Assembly: GCA_002704825.1 (NCBI GenBank)
Contig: PAIY01000170.1
Span: forward strand, 1-39,740
Reading direction: 5' to 3'
Origin: Phycisphaeraceae bacterium
GTDB lineage: Bacteria; Planctomycetota; Phycisphaerae; Phycisphaerales; Phycisphaeraceae
Length of the DNA: 39,740 bases
The notes beneath the pieces are model-generated. The model did not search any database, was not told the DNA's origin, and saw only the letters and a list, made by a program, of their open reading frames with translations. Positions 26,620 to 34,494 of the stretch are shown here, piece after piece (positions within the stretch are counted from its first letter, which is position 1; each line of letters starts with the position of its first letter). Made by a program: the position numbers and the translations under genes.

Positions 26620-27998
26620 TGACAACCGAACTTCAGGCAAAGTCTCACTGCAGTATGTCAACGACATCGCCCATAAAACGCAAACGCTATGCTGTGGTTG
26701 GCGTGGGGGGCCGTGCTCGGATGTTCACGTATCCGATTTGTGAGACCTATCAGCAATCAGCTGAATTGGTTGGACTCTGTGATGTGAATCAAGGTCGACT
26801 GGCATATGCTCAGCGGGATTTGCAGGGCCGTTTTGACTGCCCCGCGCTGCCTTTATTTTCCGATGCCGAATTCTCTCAGATGATCGAGCAGACCCGGCCT
26901 GATGTCGTGATCGTTTGCACGGTGGATTGCTATCACCATCAGTACATCATCCGCGCGATGGAGATGGGCTGTGATGTGATCACTGAAAAACCGATCACCA
27001 CGGATGCTGACAAATGCAATCAGATTATTGATGCGATTGAACGTACCGACCGTCAGCTCTTTGTTGCGTTTAACTACCGTTGGGGCGCAGGCCCGACGAT
27101 GGTGCATCAGCAGTTGGCATCGGGTGTGATCGGGCAGATTCTGCATGTCGATATGGAGTACATGCTCAACACTTCACATGGTGCGGATTACTTCCGACGC
27201 TGGCATCGTGAAAAAGAAAAGTCCGGCGGGTTGATGGTACATAAATCAACGCATCATTTTGACCTGGTTAACTGGTGGATCAATGCCATCCCGCAAACCG
27301 TCTTTGCCATGGGGCGATTGGCGTTTTATGGCAAGGACAATGCCAATCGCCGCGGCATTCATGTCACCGCGGATCGTTACACCGGACAGGACAACACCGA
27401 CGATCCTTTTGCGTTGGACTTGACTGCGGATGATGATTTGAAACAGCTTTACCTGGACAACGAAAAGTATGATGGCTATCAACGTGACCGCAATGTTTTT
27501 GCTGCAGACATTGATATTGAAGATTCCATGTCGGTGTTGGTGCGATACAACAGTGGGACAGTCCTGAACTATTCGCTGAATTGTTATCTGCCCTGCGAAG
27601 GTATCAACGTGGTGTTTAACGGCAGCAAGGGGCGTCTTGAGTTTTCAGAGATGCATGTCCCTGACGAAGATGTGCCGCCGAGTATTAATCCTTTAAGTCA
27701 GAAAACCAAGGTTATTCCCAGACTGACAATTCGACCTCATTTTGCCAAACCTTATGACATTCCCATCGATGTGAATACGGGCGGTCATGGTGGGAGTGAC
27801 CCGTTGATTCAGCAACAGCTTTTTGCAGCTGATCCGCCGGTGGATTTGCACGCCCGTGTGGCAGGTTACCAGCAGGGCATCGCATCTGCCTTGATCGGTA
27901 TTGCTGCCAACACCTGTTTTAAATCAGGACAACCCGTGGACATTCCGATGCTTTGCCCGGACCTGCCACGAGTCGGCGGATTAAGTGATCTGATATGA
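26619..27998 (+). CDS. Gfo/Idh/MocA-family NAD(P)-dependent oxidoreductase
   Basis: The protein is 459 residues from the ATG at 26619, whose A is the last base of the preceding stop codon. GGAG (26607-26610) lies 8 bases upstream; a GTG at 26616 is the alternative. The Rossmann motif is GVGGR (Gly28, Gly30, Gly31), EKP is at 123-125 (Lys124), and KSTHHFDLVNWW (His212, His213) carries the usual catalytic region. The family oxidises or reduces sugars, inositols and their acids, and some members are NAD-dependent glycosidases. There is no signal peptide, so it is cytoplasmic. Coupling to the two DUF4838 genes suggests it processes the sugar they release; the substrate cannot be read from the sequence. 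It is slightly longer than a typical member because of an insertion near residues 250-300. Confidence 0.92.
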   Translation: MTTELQAKSHCSMSTTSPIKRKRYAVVGVGGRARMFTYPICETYQQSAELVGLCDVNQGRLAYAQRDLQGRFDCPALPLFSDAEFSQMIEQTRPDVVIVCTVDCYHHQYIIRAMEMGCDVITEKPITTDADKCNQIIDAIERTDRQLFVAFNYRWGAGPTMVHQQLASGVIGQILHVDMEYMLNTSHGADYFRRWHREKEKSGGLMVHKSTHHFDLVNWWINAIPQTVFAMGRLAFYGKDNANRRGIHVTADRYTGQDNTDDPFALDLTADDDLKQLYLDNEKYDGYQRDRNVFAADIDIEDSMSVLVRYNSGTVLNYSLNCYLPCEGINVVFNGSKGRLEFSEMHVPDEDVPPSINPLSQKTKVIPRLTIRPHFAKPYDIPIDVNTGGHGGSDPLIQQQLFAADPPVDLHARVAGYQQGIASALIGIAANTCFKSGQPVDIPMLCPDLPRVGGLSDLI

Positions 27999-28029
27999 AG
28001 CACGGTTGAGATGAAAAAACTTTGTTTTT

Positions 28030-28047
28030 CGGTGTATCGATTCATCA
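28030..28047. promoter_or_regulatory. LacI-type operator copy 3, degenerate (in front of the second DUF4838 gene)
   Basis: CGGTGTATCGATTCATCA matches the reverse complement of copy 2 at 15 of 18 positions and keeps the central CG. No clear -35/-10 pair was found around it, so it could be a secondary site inside the operon. Confidence 0.45.
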
Positions 28048-28076
28048 TCAATAAGAGCCATGCCAGGAGTATCCTC

Positions 28077-30482
28077 GTGAAAGTAATGCATTTTGAGACC
28101 TGTCGTTTGTGGTTAGCCATGTGTGTGGTGTTGGCTGTGAGTTGCAATTCTCTGCTGGCTGAGATGGTTCTGGTGGAAGCAGGTAAGCCCAACGCGGTTA
28201 TGATTGTGGCTCAGCAGCAAAAGCAGGCGACTGAAGCTGCCAATGTCATCGCGGACATCGTCGAACAGATCAGCGGTGCAAGATTACCAATCATCACTGA
28301 AGGACAGGTGATACCAGACGAACACCCGATCCGAATATGGGTCGGTCATAGCAAGCGTGCTTCATCACTGGGTGTAACCATCCCAAGTGGCTACGACCCA
28401 GCACCGCGGAAAGATGCGTTTAATGAAGAGGGCTTTGTGCTGCGGTCGATTGGTAATGAGTTATTCGTCGGTGGTAATCAGGATGGTCCTTACCGCGGGA
28501 CGATTTACGGTGCCTACCGCCTGCTTGAACAACTGGGATGTCGCTGGTTCTTTCCTGGCAAGTGGGGGCAAGTGATTCCGCAATCCAAGACGGTTTCGCT
28601 CAAACCCATGAACATCACCAGCAAGCCGGACTTTGCGGTGCGTGATATTTGGCTGTCAGGTTGGATCCCAACGTCGACAGATGAACGCAAGGCATACATG
28701 AAATGGGGTGAGAAAATTGGTTTTAATCATGCCAAGTTTTATCCCACGGTGGGTGATGGCTTTTTGGGATTCTTGCTACCACCCGGTGAGTACTTCCAGG
28801 AACATCCCGAATACTTTGCGATGGACAAGAAGGGCAAGCGAATGGTGCATTCCAAAATGTATGAGCGTCACGCCATGCTTTGTCTGCCCAATCCGGATGT
28901 ACTCAAGGAGAGTATTGCCAACCTCAAGGATGCGTTTGCAGGTCAACGCAAGATGGTGAATGTGGCATCCAACGGACTGGGGATCAGCCCGCCGGATGGA
29001 GCGCCGTATTGTTTTTGTGAAGAATTCCCGATGCAGTCCATGAATATCTCCGTGCCACGCTATGTGCATGGGAAGATCATGAGTGACGAATTTTTCAGTT
29101 TCGCTGCAGACCTTGCCCGAGTTTTCCCGGATAAATATGTATCAACGATGGCATACTCCAATCGCATCATGCCACCCTTGAATGTGGATATCCCGGAGAA
29201 CATCATGGTATTACTCGCACCGATCTCCGCGGACGTGTTACACGACAATAGCAGTCCATATTGGCGGCGTCAGGAGTTGGTCAAGATTGTCAAGACATGG
29301 CTTAAGAAGACGCCGCATGTGGTGATGTATGACTACAACCCGGGTTTACTCACGGGCATGTTCGTGCCGGAGCGCGATGTGGCCAACAGCGCGGTGAACA
29401 TTCCCATGTATCACAAGATGGGGCTTAAGGGCATGAGTCGTGAAGGCCGCAAAGCCTTTATGCAGACCTGGATCAGTTACTACATCACAGCAAAATTGCT
29501 TTGGGATGCCGATGCGGATGTTGATGCTTTGAAGCAGGAGTTTTACAGCATGTTCTTCGGCGATCAGGTCGGACCTTACGTGCAAGCCTGGTGGGATGCC
29601 TGTGAACAGAAGCTCGACGCAACGACGACGCAGGCGCATGAGGACTTTCTGATAAACCATGTTTACGATGTTGCGTTTGTCCAGAAGATTCGCAAGCATC
29701 TTGAACATGCTTATGAACTCTCCATGGCGCATGCCACGACGGAGCAACAGGAACGACTCAAGGTGGTTTTGCTCATTGCGGATCACCTGATGGCTTATGC
29801 GAAGATGACACAAGCGGAGAGCCAGATGAATTGGGTGTTGGCCGAGCAACATGCTCTTGAAATGTTTGAACTCAAGAAGCAGTTGCATGAGGCTTCGACG
29901 TTTTTAATGCAGGTGGAGACCAGGTTCACACGCCCGTATTTTGCGGAAGGTCGTGCCAAGGTCTTTGCTGAACATCAAGCTCGATTTGATGGCAAAGTTG
30001 GCAATCTGGTTACAGCACTACCTCGAACCATGAAGTTCCAACGTGACCGCTATGACGAAGGCATCATCGGTGAGTGGTTCAAAGCCGATACCAACGATGC
30101 TGATTGGCAGACGCGCGATTCGTTTTTGCTCTGGGATCAACAGGAAGAGCCTTTGACTTCCAAAGGTCATGATTACGATGGCTATGCCTGGTATCGCACT
30201 CGCTTTGAGGTCGATGCCTCCAAGATTAACAAGACGGTCCAGTTGTACCTGGGAGGCATCATCAATGAAGGTTGGGTCTGGGTCAATGGCCAATTTGCCG
30301 GGCACAAGAAGCATGATCTGTGGTGGTCGCATAACAATCACTTCCAGGTTGATGTCACGGATTTGATCAGACCCGGCAAGCCCAACCAGATGACCATTCG
30401 TGTCTACAACGATGCGGATGTCGGCGGACTCTTTCGCCGGGGGTATCTCTGGTCGCCCGTTGAATCGGAAAAGGCGCAGTAA
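28077..30482 (+). CDS. Secreted DUF4838 protein with C-terminal galactose-binding-like domain
   Basis: The protein is 801 residues from a GTG at 28077, which has AGGAG (28065-28069) 7 bases upstream. The ATGs at 28011 and 28086 are in frame but less well placed. The signal peptide contains CRLWLAMCVVLAVS and ends near LLA-E. Residues about 25-170 form the glucuronidase-type N-terminal domain (RIWVGHSKRA, YRLLEQLGCRWFFPG). About 180-560 is the DUF4838 barrel, with PYCFCEEF where the paralog has CTCPDC. From about residue 700 a jelly-roll domain like the GH2 sugar-binding fold is present (LYLGGIINEGWVWVNGQFAG, then VDVTDLIRPGKPN). Paralog of the protein at 24106 with a different C-terminus. Likely a secreted glycosidase in the same pathway; reaction unknown. 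Confidence 0.85.
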   Translation: MKVMHFETCRLWLAMCVVLAVSCNSLLAEMVLVEAGKPNAVMIVAQQQKQATEAANVIADIVEQISGARLPIITEGQVIPDEHPIRIWVGHSKRASSLGVTIPSGYDPAPRKDAFNEEGFVLRSIGNELFVGGNQDGPYRGTIYGAYRLLEQLGCRWFFPGKWGQVIPQSKTVSLKPMNITSKPDFAVRDIWLSGWIPTSTDERKAYMKWGEKIGFNHAKFYPTVGDGFLGFLLPPGEYFQEHPEYFAMDKKGKRMVHSKMYERHAMLCLPNPDVLKESIANLKDAFAGQRKMVNVASNGLGISPPDGAPYCFCEEFPMQSMNISVPRYVHGKIMSDEFFSFAADLARVFPDKYVSTMAYSNRIMPPLNVDIPENIMVLLAPISADVLHDNSSPYWRRQELVKIVKTWLKKTPHVVMYDYNPGLLTGMFVPERDVANSAVNIPMYHKMGLKGMSREGRKAFMQTWISYYITAKLLWDADADVDALKQEFYSMFFGDQVGPYVQAWWDACEQKLDATTTQAHEDFLINHVYDVAFVQKIRKHLEHAYELSMAHATTEQQERLKVVLLIADHLMAYAKMTQAESQMNWVLAEQHALEMFELKKQLHEASTFLMQVETRFTRPYFAEGRAKVFAEHQARFDGKVGNLVTALPRTMKFQRDRYDEGIIGEWFKADTNDADWQTRDSFLLWDQQEEPLTSKGHDYDGYAWYRTRFEVDASKINKTVQLYLGGIINEGWVWVNGQFAGHKKHDLWWSHNNHFQVDVTDLIRPGKPNQMTIRVYNDADVGGLFRRGYLWSPVESEKAQ

Positions 30483-30543
30483 GCTACGCGCTGCGAATGG
30501 CTGGTTTGGATCAGTGATGAAAAGCAACGGTCAGGAGTCTATA

Positions 30544-31605
30544 ATGACGACTACCATGAAAAAAAGTTCACGTGTTGGGATTACGGAAGTCGCCAAGTAC
30601 TGCGGCCAGGCACCATCGACTGTCTCTGGTGTGCTTAACAAGCGTGCGGACTGTCGTGTGTCGGAAAAGACGCGTGAAAAAATCATGGATGCCGTGGCAA
30701 AGCTCGGTTACCGTCCCAATCTTACTGCCCGGAGTCTGGTTAGTGGCAAGTCCAACACGCTGGGCATGATCAGCACCGCCCAGGACATAGAACCGACGAC
30801 ACGCATTGCCACGGCGTTTGAGGCTGAGGCACGCAAGAATGGTTTCATGTTGCTGATCACCTTTGACCCCAACGATCCGGAGATGGAAGACAAGCAGATC
30901 AACTGGCTGGATGACCGTCGGATGGATGGTTTGTTTCTGATGCCCAGTGAGACAGGCGATCACCTGCAGCTCAAGAGTCTGATGGAACGCAAATTCCCGG
31001 TGGTGACGTTGGATGGGCTTGGTCGGTTGGATGTGAACTGCGCGGACGTGAGTGTGGACTACTATGAAGGTGGCTGCATGCAGGCTGAGCATTTACTGAG
31101 CCTGGGGCGGAAGCGCGTGTGCGTGGCCAATTCGGTTCATTCGTGTTGGGTGGTGGATCAGCGTATCGCCGGTTTGCAGGACACGTTACTCAAAGCAGGT
31201 GCGCCCAAGCCGCTGTACATGAATCTACCGTTTGAAGCCCGACCGATCATGGATGGTCCCGCAGGCGTACACGATTTTATCCGCGCATTCATGCTCAAGA
31301 ACAAAGACAAGATGGATGCCGTGGTGGGGACAGGCGATGAAGTTGCGATGACGGTGATGGGCATTGCCATGAATGCCGGTATTCGCGTTCCCGATGAGAT
31401 TGCCTTTGCCGGCTGTGACGGGATCAGTTTTTCAGCCAACCCGTTTATGCCTTTGACGACGATCGCCAGCCCGCACGAAGCGATTGGTCAAGCAGCCTTC
31501 AAATTGCTGCACACGCAGATCAAGCGGAAGAATACCGTGATCACCCCGAAAATGCAGCTCACTTTCAAGCCCGAACTCGTCGTACGCAAGTCGACCGTCT
31601 CCTGA
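30544..31605 (+). CDS. LacI-family regulator, likely controller of the local regulon
   Basis: The protein is 353 residues from the ATG at 30544, with AGGAG (30533-30537) 6 bases upstream. The frame is open to 30400, inside the preceding gene, which is not a credible start. The helix-turn-helix is at about residues 12-34 (VGITEVAKYCGQAPSTVSGV), followed by the hinge (LGYRPNLTARSLVSGKSNTL). The effector domain has MDGLFLMPSE, CADVSVDYYEGG and the family-typical GIRVPDEIAFAGCDG. It is last in the DUF4838-oxidoreductase-DUF4838 run, 61 bases after the preceding stop codon, so it is probably co-transcribed. Five LacI-type palindromes surround it between 21.4 and 32.4 kb, and it is the only regulator in that stretch. 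It probably binds them; the inducer is unknown. Confidence 0.93.
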   Translation: MTTTMKKSSRVGITEVAKYCGQAPSTVSGVLNKRADCRVSEKTREKIMDAVAKLGYRPNLTARSLVSGKSNTLGMISTAQDIEPTTRIATAFEAEARKNGFMLLITFDPNDPEMEDKQINWLDDRRMDGLFLMPSETGDHLQLKSLMERKFPVVTLDGLGRLDVNCADVSVDYYEGGCMQAEHLLSLGRKRVCVANSVHSCWVVDQRIAGLQDTLLKAGAPKPLYMNLPFEARPIMDGPAGVHDFIRAFMLKNKDKMDAVVGTGDEVAMTVMGIAMNAGIRVPDEIAFAGCDGISFSANPFMPLTTIASPHEAIGQAAFKLLHTQIKRKNTVITPKMQLTFKPELVVRKSTVS

Positions 31606-32014
31606 GACTTATCAGCTCGCTGGATCAACCGTTAGCAGGACGGATAAGGGAAAAGCAAAAAAATGTGAAAAAGGCGTAGCGTTTTAGATTGAGAGTGACT
31701 AGAATGATGAAACGTAACATCAAGTGGTTTTTTTGATAATTGATTGGCCTTGAGATTGGAATGGTCCAATCCACCATTGACCAGTTGATGATTCACATGA
31801 ATCAAGCCATGATGGATGCGTCAATTCAATGCCTTGTCCACAGTTGGTTTTTTGCGATGGGTGATACACCTCACCCAATGTTGAAAGGATCTCGCACGGA
31901 TTGAGTATGTAAGAAGTGTTTGCCCTCGGGTCCTCAGATTCCCGGACTCCCGCACTCATGGATTCCCGAATCAGGGGCAAACAAATGTGAAGACCAGCTT
32001 AAGGAGTTGGATGA
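31606..32014. other. Structured intergenic region with operator and long leader
   Basis: No gene was seen in this gap of about 400 bases. It contains operator copy 4 (31705-31722) with a -10-like TAGAAT (31700-31705) but no good -35. Three inverted repeats follow: GATTGGA/TCCAATC with a 4-base loop (31754-31771), GATTC/GAATC (31790-31803), and GTTTGCCC/GGGCAAAC (31918-31982) enclosing a C-rich stretch with GATTCCCG twice. If transcription starts near 31712, the leader before the next ORF is about 300 bases long. Confidence 0.5.
31705..31722. promoter_or_regulatory. LacI-type operator copy 4 (in front of the deleted prepilin ORF)
   Basis: TGATGAAACGTAACATCA is the most symmetric copy, with outer TGATG/CATCA arms and a central ACGT. 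It begins on the last base of a -10-like TAGAAT. Confidence 0.65.
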
Positions 32015-32374
32015 ATGGACATTGGCTCAAGACGTGACATTAAGAGCAAGCAATCGAAGTTCAAGCAAGGCAATGGTCAGTGGACTTGGCCAAGTGATCA
32101 TGCTCGGGCATTTACGTTGATCGAGTTGTTGGTGGGGCATTCATCCGCACCAGGTTACATGGACCCGCTCCACGATGGCATGGGCAACTCGGTGACATTT
32201 GTTGATGGGTATGGACAAAACGTCGGGGCTCAATCCAAGGGGGGTGCCAAACCTGAATCGCCATGGCGATATCGTAATTTCTGGACATCCGCAGTGTCGG
32301 ATATCTCAAGGCCACGATCCTGGATTGGTTGCATCAATTGTCGTTGGATGATCGATTCGTTCTCTGAACGATGA
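32015..32374 (+). pseudogene. Internally deleted prepilin-like ORF
   Basis: This is a 119-residue ORF from the ATG at 32015, with AAGGAG (32001-32006) 8 bases upstream. Residues 32-40 are AFTLIELLV, the start of a prepilin signal, but the hydrophobic helix and the whole middle domain are missing. The sequence jumps to a C-terminal family segment, PLHDGMGNSVTFVDGYGQ, and then ESPWRYRNFW. The same segment in the next gene is PLHNGYGITVTFVDGHGK, then DSPWRGKKFW. So about 190 residues have been lost in frame from a copy of that gene, and the end after FW is unrelated. Operator copies 4 and 5 precede the two genes in the same way. It is probably a decayed tandem duplicate, though its binding site and frame are intact and a short product is possible. 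Confidence 0.7.
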
Positions 32375-32429
32375 ATCAATCAGAGCGATGAATGTGAACA
32401 TGGAATCATCAATCATATTTTAAGCAAAA

Positions 32430-32447
32430 TGATGAAACGAAACATCA
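32430..32447. promoter_or_regulatory. LacI-type operator copy 5 (in front of the full-length prepilin gene)
   Basis: TGATGAAACGAAACATCA differs from copy 4 at one central base and from copy 2 at two. It lies about 215 bases before the prepilin start. No convincing -35/-10 pair was seen. The rest of the 32375-32645 gap is AT-rich and otherwise featureless. Confidence 0.6.
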
Positions 32448-32645
32448 AGTTGAAATACAGAAAAAAGATTCCCCTGCACGGTATGACAACACATAACGAT
32501 TTTGCAGATTTGCTCAGCGAATCTTTAAAATCAGCCAGGCCTTAAAAAGAAAGATACTTTCATGATGAGTCATCCCCAGCTTTTACAGTCTGTCATTCGA
32601 CATCAATGGACGTTCGTTCAGACATATTTCGAGAATAGACGATCA

Positions 32646-33389
32646 ATGACAAAAGCCTTTACCATCATCGAGTTGTTGGTTGTTATCAGTATCATCTCGG
32701 TACTTCTGAGTATTATTCTCCCAGCATTGTCCAAAGCCAGACGCGCTGCCAAAGATCTCACCTGTCTCACTGGTGCGCGACAAACCGGACTTGCAGTGAC
32801 CACCTATACCTCTGACTACCGTTCTTATTTTCCGAATATCAATTTGTCAGGATATAGTCTTGATGCCAACAGTTGGCTTTTTCAGATTTATGACTATATG
32901 AACCTGCCAGCACCAGCAACTACAAGTTGGCTTGCCTTTTGTGCAGAGGGATATGAAGCTGTTCAATGTCCCTATGAAAGTAATTCTCTCTATCCGACAA
33001 CTGGTAAGCGATATAATTATGGGATCAATGTGTCTTTGCGGATTCGTTATGATCTGAATGTGTCTGATCCGACAACTTGGTTTAACCGTTCATGGCGTAT
33101 GGAAGACCTGGCACATGCCCAACTCACTGGATTGATTGTCGATACCGGTGTCTATGATGCGGACAATTACCCGAATTTGGAACAATATTCATTCAAGGGC
33201 CATCCCGGCGGTCGAGATGTCATGGCGCCGTTGCACAATGGCTATGGCATCACGGTTACATTTGTCGATGGGCATGGCAAGTTTGTCAGTGCGGATTCAC
33301 AATATGTTGCCAAAGCCGATTCGCCTTGGCGGGGCAAAAAATTCTGGACGTATAACAGCTCTGGATATAACTGGGCGACCTTTGATTAA
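32646..33389 (+). CDS. Prepilin-like protein with C-terminal DGH motif
   Basis: The protein is 247 residues from the ATG at 32646. The frame is open to 32562, which would add 28 residues before the signal; neither start has a good ribosome binding site, so the start is uncertain. The short form begins MTKAFTIIELLVVISIISVL, a class III prepilin signal with cleavage after Ala, then LLSIILPALSKARRAAKDLT. The C-terminal part has LHNGYGITVTFVDGHGKF and DSPWRGKKFW. Operator copy 5 lies upstream, and the deleted copy at 32015-32374 is its tandem relative. It should be a membrane-anchored pseudopilin-like protein controlled together with the DUF4838 genes. The middle domain is not recognised. Confidence 0.85.
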   Translation: MTKAFTIIELLVVISIISVLLSIILPALSKARRAAKDLTCLTGARQTGLAVTTYTSDYRSYFPNINLSGYSLDANSWLFQIYDYMNLPAPATTSWLAFCAEGYEAVQCPYESNSLYPTTGKRYNYGINVSLRIRYDLNVSDPTTWFNRSWRMEDLAHAQLTGLIVDTGVYDADNYPNLEQYSFKGHPGGRDVMAPLHNGYGITVTFVDGHGKFVSADSQYVAKADSPWRGKKFWTYNSSGYNWATFD

Positions 33390-33462
33390 TCGTCATGACT
33401 TTATATTTTTTCTCAACATATTCTTTTAATGACTTATAGCATTTTGTACGGTATACCAACAT

Positions 33463-34494
33463 ATGAAGTTTCAATCAATCGATACGATAGAGCAGCTTGA
33501 GGATGTGCTCAGTACGCCGACGCAAGCGGTGATAGACATGTTCAGCCAACTCAAGGGCGATCTGCTGGTATTCGGGGCGGCAGGGAAGATGGGACCGACA
33601 CTCAGCCGCATGGCGCAGCGTGCCTTTGACCAGATCTCTCAAGGCCAGCGCGTCATTGCCGTTTCACGCTTTAGTGATCCGGATGTGAAAACGCGCATGC
33701 AATCATGGGGCATCCACACCATCACCGGCGACCTACTGGATCAAGCCTTCGTTCGCTCGTTACCTGATGCACCCAACGTGGTGTACATGGCGGGCATGAA
33801 GTTCGGCGCAACAGGCAATGAATCGTTAACCTGGGCGATGAACACGCTCTTACCCACCAACGTCTGTTCACATTACGCCAATAGCCGCATTGCCGCATTC
33901 AGTACCGGCAATGTCTATGGCTTGTCACCTGTGACTAATGGTGGCAGTCTGGAAACGGATACGCCCAACCCGGTTGGTGAGTATGCAATGAGTTGCCTGG
34001 GACGCGAACGTGTCTTCGAGCATTTTTGTCGAACAAACCAAACGCCGGTTTCGCTGATTCGACTCAACTATGCCTGCGAGTTGCGCTACGGTGTGCTTGT
34101 GGATTTGGCGAGGAAGATCATGGACGCGACCACGATTGATTTGTCGATGGGGATGGCCAATATCATCTGGCAAGCCGACGCTAATGCCATGGCTTTACGC
34201 TCGCTGGCACATGCTTCCTCACCCCCGTTTGTCATCAACATCGCAGGCCCCGAACAACTCGCCATTGAGCAGCTAAGCATCGCTTTGGGAGAGCGACTGG
34301 GGCGCGAACCCATATTCGCCGGTGAGCCCGATCCCGTTGCCATTCTGAGTAACGGGCAAAAGGCACACCAGTTATTCGGTTACCCCAAGACAACCATCAA
34401 CACCATGATGGATCACGTCGCCCATTGGCTCAAGTCCGATGGCACACTACTTGGTAAACCCACAAAGTTTGAGGTTATTGATGGTAAGTTCTGA
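33463..34494 (+). CDS. SDR-type NAD(P)-dependent epimerase/dehydratase family protein
   Basis: The protein is 343 residues. LLVFGAAGKMGPTL is the Rossmann G-x-x-G-x-x-G motif, and VVYMAGMKFG and AFSTGNVYG follow at the usual places. The catalytic Tyr is Tyr174 in GEYAMSCLGRE, but the Lys expected four residues later (YxxxK) is Cys178. The C-terminal substrate region is normal in length. It is cytoplasmic. The Shine-Dalgarno sequence is poor; an 8-base palindrome GGTATACC (33450-33457) lies just upstream. Its stop codon is 14 bases inside the next gene, so the two are translationally coupled. It probably oxidises or epimerises a sugar or sugar acid that the aldolase then cleaves. Without the Lys the chemistry may differ from typical SDR enzymes. 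Confidence 0.85.
   Translation: MKFQSIDTIEQLEDVLSTPTQAVIDMFSQLKGDLLVFGAAGKMGPTLSRMAQRAFDQISQGQRVIAVSRFSDPDVKTRMQSWGIHTITGDLLDQAFVRSLPDAPNVVYMAGMKFGATGNESLTWAMNTLLPTNVCSHYANSRIAAFSTGNVYGLSPVTNGGSLETDTPNPVGEYAMSCLGRERVFEHFCRTNQTPVSLIRLNYACELRYGVLVDLARKIMDATTIDLSMGMANIIWQADANAMALRSLAHASSPPFVINIAGPEQLAIEQLSIALGERLGREPIFAGEPDPVAILSNGQKAHQLFGYPKTTINTMMDHVAHWLKSDGTLLGKPTKFEVIDGKF

Noticed and set aside
31611..31650. CTTATC/GATAAG stem after the second LacI gene as a terminator
   Set aside because: The stem is short with a large loop, and it is followed by A-runs rather than T-runs on the coding strand.
32609..32626. GGACGTTCGTTC near the second full prepilin as a site for the 2805 regulator
   Set aside because: Only one arm of the CGAACGT dyad is present and the spacing is absent.
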